Assembly: GCF_035046505.1 (NCBI RefSeq)
Contig: NC_089826.1
Span: 1,856,501-1,920,500, forward strand
Direction: 5' to 3'
DNA from: Tiliqua scincoides
Taxonomy: Eukaryota > Chordata > Lepidosauria > Squamata > Scincidae
Length of the DNA: 64,000 nucleotides
Both the position numbers and the translations under genes were made by a program. Below the pieces are notes generated by a model that saw only the letters and a program-made list of their open reading frames with translations, searched no databases and had not been told where the DNA came from. Below are positions 57,901 to 64,000 of the stretch, one piece after another. The first letter of the stretch is position 1. Each line of letters begins with the position of its first letter.

Positions 57901-60900
57901 CGCTGGAGAGGGGTGGAACTTTCTCCCTCTGCCGGGAACATCTGCCTGAATTCCTTAGTTCCCCTCCCTGGCCCCTTGCAGAGCTCTTTCTTGCAACACA
58001 GAGCCCTGAAAGGGCTTTGCTCATTCAAAGGCACGGAATTCCTCCAGGGATATCTTCAGCTGTCCTATTCTTCCTCCTCACCATCCAACTAATTGGACAG
58101 ATGTTTCTCTTGCCATCTGTTGTCGAATCTGCTCACTTTGGTGGTTGCTACTGGAGCACTCTTTTCTCAAAGGGGCTTCTCTTGCTCCGCATCTTGGTCT
58201 CCTTACAATCACTTTGTTGTATTGGAGCCACTTGTTCCAAAACCACCTTTCAGAGTGCAATACCATAGTCTTTCGAGACTGAAGGTTGCCAACTCAAGAT
58301 TGGAGCCACACCTAATGAGTCCTGTTATACTTATGGACAGACACAAAACCTGCCCGGGCTTCAGTTCTTAGGAAGTCTGTTTGTCTTGGTGTGGCACTGA
58401 AAGGATCACGTCCGTGTATTTGACCTTCATAACTGATGGCTGGGTTTAGTACTTGTGGTTAGTATGTATTTATTGCAGTATTTATATCCCCCTTCAGGCT
58501 GACAGATGAGATATTATAAGCAGCTAACATCTGAGGTTGCAGTGACCAGCAGCAAAATCTGAGGCCAGCTGAACCGTTAGCCAGGGCCGGGGGGGGGGGG
58601 GTGTGATATTTTTTGGTCTGGTGGCTAAAGGGGCTAACCTAACCTCTGAGGACAGGGCGCCTGGCCACCACAATGTCCCCCTGCCAGTAATGTGTAGTGA
58701 TGGAACATGGTGCAAATCCCCACCCAGAGCTCTTGAGTGAATGGGCAGGGACTCTGGGCAGAGGGGGACACAGTCTTCAAATAACCTAATCCATAGTAGT
58801 TAAGTGTCCTGAAGGCAGTAACCAGTGCTTTAAAGCAGGCTTGCAAACTGTCCAATACAGATGGAACTGCCGACCGACTCTCCGAAACGGGTTTTTGTTG
58901 GAATGGCCACATTCTAGACTTGCTGACATTTCCAAACCCTTCTCAGAGGTAGAGATGGCCCCGCATAGAGCTTGTGGCAGTAATTCAGGCAGGATGCAGC
59001 TAAAGGCCTAATGGAGCAAAACCACTCACTGTAATAGGCATGCAGGTTTGCTCCTTTTCTTACGTTAGGACCGGGGTGAAACTGCAGCAGGGGGAAAAGG
59101 GGATTTAGTTCTTGGCTCCTACCACGGTTTCTGCTTTAATCGTGTTTCCCCCATCTCCGCTTGTGATTTATATTGTTGAAGTTTTTCATTGCAATGCTAA
59201 AGAAAGCTTCACTAAAAACCAAATGGTCTGCTGTGGTACACTCGATCAGGACACAAGAGCTAAAACTTGCTGTACTTCTGCCATGTTTCTCTTCTTGAAA
59301 TGTGCTGTTTAGCTACAGTGCAGTAAGACCAGGGTCAGACATGTGCACTTATCATAATGTCGAGTTTGGCACTTAGGAAAGGGGTCACAGCTCAGCATGT
59401 GTGAGGATCAGGCCCTCTCATCTCCTGAGATCTCTGTCCCAAGGGGCACTGTTGCTTTAGTTATGGCCTGCTAGGAAGGCAAGGTGATTCTCCCCCCCCC
59501 ACCTCTGACAGGCATTTGAGTGGGTGTGCTTGCTTTCTGAGGCTTCTCCAGCTGGAGGCAGGATATGGAGTGGGGAGGACTCACTCCAGTTTCCCTTGTT
59601 GCTGTGTTGGAGCAGCTCTGTCCCCACCTGAATGATGGCACAGCTGCAGGTTTCAGGGGCACCTCCCTTTCGTTCCAGGATAGCTTGGCTACTGAGCCTG
59701 CCCTTGAGGAGGCCAGCAAAGTGCCACCAGCTTAGCAGGTTTGCTGTGGCCAGCATGGCTTACTCACTTGACTTGCTGCTTCCCTGCTTGGGCCACTCGG
59801 AATGTGTTGGGTTCAGGGATGCGCAGAGCCACCCCACTGGAGTCTTTCAAAAAGCACCGCTGCTGTGTGAGATGCCCAAGCACTCAGAATCCACATGGAG
59901 CAGGTGGGTTGTAAGTGCTTGGGTGCCCCACAGCCCGTTTTGAAGAACTCTGGTGGGGAGCCTATGCCTCCCCACCCACCGCACGTCCCTGGTTGGCTTG
60001 GTTTAAGACCCTTAAGACCACTCATAACGGCACCCACATGATTTGCACAGCGTCTGTGCTCATGCAGTGGGCTTCACGATCCCCTCTTTGAGACTGCTGC
60101 AGCCCTGGGTTTTTTTCAGTGACCAGGCAGAAGCTTGGCTGTTGCATGGGCACCTTCAGAGCAGCTGCTTCCAGCCCTGATGTGGATGAAAGCAAACTCA
60201 TGTTAATGGCCATAAGATAATGACAGCAATAATGTGGAGGGTGGGACTTGTTGCATGCGCCGGACATATGGCGCCAGAGCAGACCTCTTCCCCACCACGC
60301 TCATTTGCATACAGGTGGGAAGCTACAAATAGCAACTGTCACCATGGAAATGTGCTCATTAGGTCCAGGCTCAAAGCCGCCTTGATCCTCCCCTGTGGAG
60401 ACTTTTCCCCTGCGCGCTCTGCACCCGCACTCCACAGCCAAGCTTGCCAGGCCAATTGAGTCTCTCGTAGCCCAGCAGGGCTGAGGCAGCAGCTGTGACA
60501 GCAGCAGGCGAGCCTTGGCTGCTTGTCTCCCCCCCTCACCCCTCCAAAGACCACCCAGCCACCAACCACTCTTATTAACTTGAGTGGCGTTGTGAGGCCC
60601 AGGCTGGGGGGAGAAGCTGCGTGTTAACCCTTGTGCGGCTGGAGACACGGATGACTCTAGTGTGCCTGGAGCTCAGTGATGTGCAGCGCATGCTCTGTGT
60701 TTGGCAAGCACCAGGCTCCTTTCCTGGCACCTCCAGCTTGCATGATCTTGAGGAGCAGGGCTGGGAGATCTGCTTCTCCCAGCCAGGTAGTGCTTGCCTA
60801 GGTGGAGCTGATGGAAGAGCCCTGTGAGGCAGCTTCAGGGGTGAAGGTGAGTCCCTGAGGCTTGGTGGTGGAATGCACGATTGCGGGGGAAAATAAGTTT

Positions 60901-63097
60901 AAGGCAATTCTGATGCCTTTTGGGTGACTTCAGAATGTGGAGTGCCAAGTAGCCTTTTGCTAGGACCAAGGCACGGGGAGTTTTCGCAGGTTTGGCGAAT
61001 GGGTTACATCTTCAGTTTCTGCCTAAAGTGGGACTGGGCTACTCATCTCCTTAATCTCAGATACTGGAGGCAGCAGCCACTGAAAAGAGGATGTTGAGGG
61101 GTCCATGTTCATGCTCCTACTGAAATCTTCTGGTGGACTATGTGGGGGTGCTTTGCTTTGTGTTTAGGGATGAAACTGGAGACCATATTTTTTTTGGGGG
61201 GGGCAGGGGTTGAATTGTATACATGGCTGGTTCTGATTGGTGACAAGTTTCACTGTACTGTGCAGCTTGCGTTCACTTGGCAGGAAGGTGCCCACAGGGC
61301 AGATTACTCAGTGTTCCTTATTTTCTCCTCTGCTGGCCTGGATTTGGGGAGAGGGGGCCTATGTGCATGTGGTTCTTCCTTGTGACAGAGCTTTTCACTG
61401 CTCTGCAGTGTGTTTAAGTTGGGAACAACCTTCATGTTTTCTTCTAACAGATTTGAGAGGGTGATGCTGGAATCGCGAAGAGTCCTCAAAAAGTGAGTCC
61501 ACTTGGGAACTACGTGTATTTGATGTGTGTTAGACTATTTGGGGCTTATCTCTAACCTTCCAAAGACAGCCAAAGGTGGATGTTTGTATTGAAGTGTGTC
61601 CCCCTTTCTCTGACCAAAGACCAAGTTGCCCAGAGCAGCACCTTATCCCAGCAGCACCGCAAACAGCTTTGGCTGCGAGTGGGTCAGCTCTGATGTTGTG
61701 CTGAGCCATGTCTGGGTAGACAGAGATTTCCCCCCCCCCCCAACCTTTGGTTGCAAACTTGCTGCAGAAGCCACTGTGTCCTCACTTGCATAGAATCTAG
61801 GCATGCTCAGGCTTGTAGATTTGTCTAATGAGAAGGCTGTTATGTTTGGGGGGTGGGTTGACATTGGCCTGCTGGAGAGAATGCATGTAGAACTTCTTAG
61901 TCTGCATTATGATGGCAGTAGATACAGCTGCTAGCTTAAGGGGGAGGGGCCTTGGGGCCATTCCATACATTCAGAAATGGGTGGCAAGGCTTATTGGCCT
62001 TTGCCACTTCAGGGGTGGTGGTGGTGCTTTCTTGCAACTTCTCATGGAAGGAAGAAATTTCTTCCATATAGAAAATTTGCATGATGGGTGGAAGGCTGAA
62101 CTGAAGGAGTCTGGCAGTTATATTTTGACTGGCGGGGGGGAGTGGTGGTAGAGCAATATTCAAATGCATAGTCTGGAAAAAGTGTGACCGTCCCTGGTTC
62201 TGTCCGGTTCAAGCTGAGCATAAAAAGAGTCTGGCTTGAGACAGCTTCTCTTTCTCTCCTTGTAGTGAATCCTTTCCCATCAGAAGAATCCAGTCCCTGC
62301 CGGTAAGCTGAGCAACTTTCCACCCCCTCTTCACTCAGTTAATGTGGTGGTGGTGCTAATTGTGATGGGTGCATCTGCTTCCAAAGGATTGGTGCTGGCC
62401 TCAAGGGCTCCTGGGGTTGCACCTTCTCACTGAGAAGCCTTTTACTCCTCCAGTCTCCAAGGAAGAGCAGGTGCTTGTGGAGTTGGCAGAAGCACACTAT
62501 GCATGTTTGGGTGCAATAAATGCACTTTGAGGGACAAATGACCACTTTTCTCAGCAGCTTCTCCATGCCTTATAGGTTAGGCTTTTGGGAGCCAGCCCTA
62601 CACTGAGGAACATCTCTAACTGCAAGGACTTCAACAGCCCCATGACCCTTGAGAGGGAGTTTGGGGCTAAAGGGAACAACAAAAATGTAAGCTCCATAAA
62701 AAGATCCATCTGAAATGTTGTGGTTCTTGAAAGACAGAACCTTCTTCAATTGTAAAAATCCCCATTGGGATTTAGTGTAGCCTGCCTATGTAAACCGCCT
62801 TGAATTAAAGTCTGAGGAGAAATCTGACGACCAAGAAAGGCGGTATATAAATACCTGTATAATAATAATAATAATCTGGGAAGACTTGGAGTGTGAGCAT
62901 TGCAGCTCCCTTATTCCCACTGGGAACGCTGCACATGTGCGCCTCCAAGCTTAGTCCAGCCCTACATTCTGTTTACTCAGGAAGGCAATGTCACTTTTAA
63001 GAAGCCTCTGCGTCCTACAGTCAGACTCTGCTCCTCTGGTGGAACTGGTGAGAAAGGCCCCTTCGCACAGAGACCAAACTCCGCTCCAGACCTCATG
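48817..63097 (+). CDS. CDC25B: CDC25B (M-phase inducer phosphatase 2), 5' part, exons 1-7, continues past the window
   Basis: CDC25B is a dual-specificity phosphatase that activates CDK1-cyclin B. Exons are 48817-48947, 52574-52692, 53868-53922, 61451-61492, 62266-62302, 62576-62686 and 62981-63097. All phases match and give 204 residues. Visible motifs are the conserved N-terminal block SPVTHLALDMDRLAGLGSDY (27-46), an acidic SSES/DSG block (82-84) followed by LDSP, the 14-3-3-type site RRIQSLP (Ser126) leading into VRLLGASPTLRNISN, and a second such site FAQRPNSAPDLM (Ser199). FAQRPNSAPDLM and IRRIQSLPVRLLG resemble CDC25B more than CDC25A, although FKKPLRP is CDC25A-like. SPEF1 next door settles CDC25B. 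The ATG has a good context (GCGCCATGG). The catalytic rhodanese-like domain lies beyond the right edge. Confidence 0.93.
49085..49535. repeat. five-unit tandem array of a squamate MITE, CDC25B intron 1
   Basis: About 88-bp units follow each other, each with a cacactttcctgggagtaag-type block, a (t/c)attgactatcatggg-type block and cttctgagtaga. The array starts about 137 bp after the exon 1 donor. Single copies of this family occur at 1642, 21064 and 28067. Confidence 0.8.
49721..49889. mobile_element. hAT-like MITE family 3 in CDC25B intron 1
   Basis: The left end is cagtgagtggcgtagc and the right end gcaacgccactg. Flanking octamers ggtgctgg and ggtgccag are similar. Confidence 0.65.
49890..52573. 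other. CDC25B intron 1, unassigned
   Basis: A C run lies at about 52206-52219. No extra exon was recognised. Confidence 0.5.
52574..52692 (+). CDS. CDC25B: CDC25B coding exon 2
   Basis: The acceptor is ttttgttgcag and the donor GACTCAG|gttggt. It encodes DYDTPKRRKKLSMD, then SSLDSVSSESSQDS and SADS. The serine-rich block corresponds to human SSLSSESSESSDAG. Confidence 0.9.
53455..53570 (+). mobile_element. short CR1 3' end in CDC25B intron 2
   Basis: The segment reads ctggggcatttggtgggccg through gatccagtggggctg and ends in an octamer-like tttttatgttatgttcttat. It is preceded by an AT-rich tract (about 53290-53410). Confidence 0.8.
53868..53922 (+). CDS. CDC25B: CDC25B coding exon 3
   Basis: This is a 55-nt exon with acceptor tttgcacag and donor GATGC|gtaagt. 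It encodes GVGLDSPHTDPDGEVFED, matching human GLCMDSPSPMD followed by TFEQA. Confidence 0.9.
54610..54829. mobile_element. hAT-like MITE family 2 with perfect 8-bp duplication, CDC25B intron 3
   Basis: The ends are cagtgattttcaatc and ggttgaaaatggctg, with gtttagag on both sides (54602-54609 and 54830-54837). Confidence 0.87.
54838..56094. other. CDC25B intron 3, unassigned
   Basis: No recognised repeat, exon or RNA gene. Confidence 0.45.
56095..56750 (+). mobile_element. AT-rich insert, possibly a LINE 3' end
   Basis: A sharply AT-rich 650-bp block in an otherwise moderate-GC intron. Its left end reads KFVGTRRKYIPVNWKNEHTL in one frame and then stops; the rest is noncoding. This suits an L1-like ORF2 end plus 3' UTR, but I cannot confirm the family. 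Confidence 0.35.
56751..58224. other. CDC25B intron 3, unassigned
   Basis: Frames up to 154 codons near 57.6-58.1 kb are matched by equally long minus-strand frames and show no known domain. Confidence 0.45.
58225..58298 (+). mobile_element. very short LINE 3' end
   Basis: The segment reads caaaaccacctttcagagtg, then agtctttcgagactgaaggt. It is the last 70 bp or so of the family seen at 46640-47372. Confidence 0.75.
59814..59992. mobile_element. imperfect palindromic MITE
   Basis: Shares cactggagtctttcaaaaag and gctgctgtgtgagatgcccaa with the copy at 15277-15425. It lies in CDC25B intron 3. Confidence 0.55.
60200..60470. promoter_or_regulatory. motif-dense unique segment, candidate intronic enhancer
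   Basis: A repeat-free piece of CDC25B intron 3 holds TGACAG (60221), the E-box CATATG (60265-60270), the octamer ATTTGCAT (60303-60310) and CAGGTG (60312-60317) close together. Enhancer function is inference. Confidence 0.3.
60471..61450. other. CDC25B intron 3 right end, unassigned
   Basis: No recognised repeat or extra exon between the motif-dense segment and exon 4. A G run lies near 61196-61206. Confidence 0.45.
61451..61492 (+). CDS. CDC25B: CDC25B coding exon 4
   Basis: This is a 42-nt exon with acceptor cttctaacag and donor CAAAAA|gtgagt. It encodes AFERVMLESRRVLK, aligned with human FEQAIQAASRIIRN. Confidence 0.88.
62266..62302 (+). CDS. CDC25B: CDC25B coding exon 5 (first 14-3-3 site)
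   Basis: This is a 37-nt exon with acceptor ctccttgtag and donor CTGCCG|gtaagc. It encodes NESFPIRRIQSLP; human has NEQFAIRRFQSMP, whose serine is a known regulatory phosphosite. Confidence 0.92.
62576..62686 (+). CDS. CDC25B: CDC25B coding exon 6
   Basis: The acceptor is tgccttatag and the donor AAAAAT|gtaagc. It encodes VRLLGASPTLRNISN and then a polar stretch, ending AKGNNKN. It is exactly 37 codons, phase 0 at both ends. Confidence 0.9.
62698..62877 (+). mobile_element. SINE 3' half in CDC25B intron 6, (ATA)n tail
   Basis: The segment reads gatccatctgaaatgttgtg, gtaaaccgccttgaattaaa and ggcggtatataaatacctgt followed by (ata)n. It is the same SINE family as 1170-1624, 5'-truncated, and starts about 11 bp after the exon 6 donor. 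Confidence 0.82.
62981..63097 (+). CDS. CDC25B: CDC25B coding exon 7 (second 14-3-3 site)
   Basis: The acceptor is ctgtttactcag and the donor CTCATG|gtgagt. It encodes VTFKKPLRPTVRLC and ends FAQRPNSAPDLM, which corresponds to the human Ser230 14-3-3 site. It is 39 codons, phase 0. Confidence 0.92.
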
Positions 63098-63589
63098 GTG
63101 AGTGAGATGTTGGCTGTTTGCACGCAGTTGGGATAATTTGCAGGAGTAGGTGATGGGCTACAGGAATGGAGTGTGGGCTTCCTGGAAACTAGCAAACTAT
63201 TCAGTGTTGCAGGGATGTTCTGCTTTGCAAGTTGCTTTCTGGTGGCCCAGATTTTGATTCCAACTTAGCCTGGTTTTTTTTCCTTCTCAACCCCATGGCG
63301 TTGTGCTTGGGACACCAACTTATTGGACACTAGCATAGTCAATGCCCATCCTGGGTCAAGCTGTCCTGTGGACATGCAGGCTGCAGAGGTCATGACTAAG
63401 TTGCACAGACTGCCAAAGAGGAGCTGGCACCATATTGCACAACCAGGGGATACCTAGGAGGCTAAAAGGGTCCCAATGGATCAGTTGGGGGCACCTGTGG
63501 TGGCTTTTGGGTTCTTGCCCTGGTCAGATACACAAACCATTGTGCTGTGAGACAACTGAGGTAGAGGATTCCCCACAGGTCTGCCATTA

Positions 63590-63925
63590 CAAAGAAATAT
63601 TTCTTTACTCAGCGTGTGGTTGGTCTGTGGAACTCCTTGCCACAGGATGTGGTGCTGGCGTCTAGCCTAGACGCCTTTAAAAGGGGATTGGACAAGTTTC
63701 TGGAGGAAAAATCCATTACGGGGTACAAGCCATGATGTGTATGCGCAACCTCCTGATTTTAGAAATGGGTTATGTCAGAATGCCAGATGCAAGGGAGGGC
63801 ACCAGGATGAGGTCTCTTGTTATCTGGTGTGCTCCCTGGGGCATTTGGTGGGCCGCTGTGAGATACAGGAAGCTGGACTAGATGGGCCTTTGGCCTGATC
63901 CAGTGAGGCTGTTATGTTCTTATGT
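63590..63925 (+). mobile_element. CR1 3' end in CDC25B intron 7
   Basis: It starts abruptly within the RT C-terminal region (gtgtggttggtctgtggaac), continues tccattacggggtacaagcc and ends ggctgttatgttcttatgt. It is 5'-truncated, in the gene's orientation and little diverged, so likely young. Confidence 0.85.
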
Positions 63926-64000
63926 AAAAGAACAACCCTGTAAGAGGGTCCTAAATCTAGTTGTAGGAGCTTCTGTTTGGTGATGAACAGGTCCTCCACT

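Noticed and set aside
57628-58092. A 154-codon frame in CDC25B intron 3
   Set aside because: A minus-strand frame of similar size overlaps it, there is no recognisable domain, and it lies inside an intron without clear exon signals.
1-64000. CRISPR array, operon, phage or toxin system
   Set aside because: The regular repeats seen are CR1 monomers, MITE arrays and microsatellites in a vertebrate genome. No short repeat-spacer pattern or bacterial gene is present.

Overview
This window looks like squamate reptile nuclear DNA, probably from a gecko-like lizard. The evidence is vertebrate split genes with GT-AG introns, a dense load of CR1-type LINEs with a TTATGTTC octamer tail, hAT and mariner MITEs, and tRNA-derived SINEs of types I associate with lizards. 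There is no bacterial or viral gene content. The order and orientation of the two genes I can prove match human 20p13: SPEF1 on the minus strand, then CDC25B on the plus strand.

Layout. From 1 to about 15.4 kb I find no coding exon, only repeats and unassigned DNA. A CpG-rich island with inverted CCAAT boxes (15.6-16.5 kb) carries a plausible minus-strand first-exon donor. By synteny it may be the 5' end of the C20orf27 orthologue, which would make 1-16 kb its first intron; this is inference. From 17 to 27.5 kb is intergenic repeat-rich DNA. SPEF1 (CLAMP, sperm flagellar protein 1) is complete on the minus strand from 38912 down to 27549. Its seven coding exons are phase-consistent throughout and encode 297 aa. 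Its upstream flank holds a cluster of RFX X-box half-sites, and a strong CTCF-like site lies at 39692. The SPEF1-CDC25B interval (39-48.5 kb) is filled with LINE and MITE copies; no CENPB-like ORF is present, although CENPB sits here in mammals. CDC25B starts at 48817 in a CpG island. Seven coding exons (204 residues, the N-terminal regulatory region) lie in the window and the gene runs off the right edge, so the catalytic phosphatase domain is not included.

Both genes follow normal logic: SPEF1 is a microtubule-associated ciliary protein with an RFX-type upstream region, and CDC25B is a mitotic CDK phosphatase with a CCAAT/CHR-type cell-cycle promoter. I did not find a new multi-gene system. 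The most unusual structures are CR1 3' ends multiplied as 140-bp tandem monomers, each starting with a ZNF143/THAP11-like motif; two short LINE copies at unrelated sites with the same 5' breakpoint; and a five-unit MITE tandem array in CDC25B intron 1.
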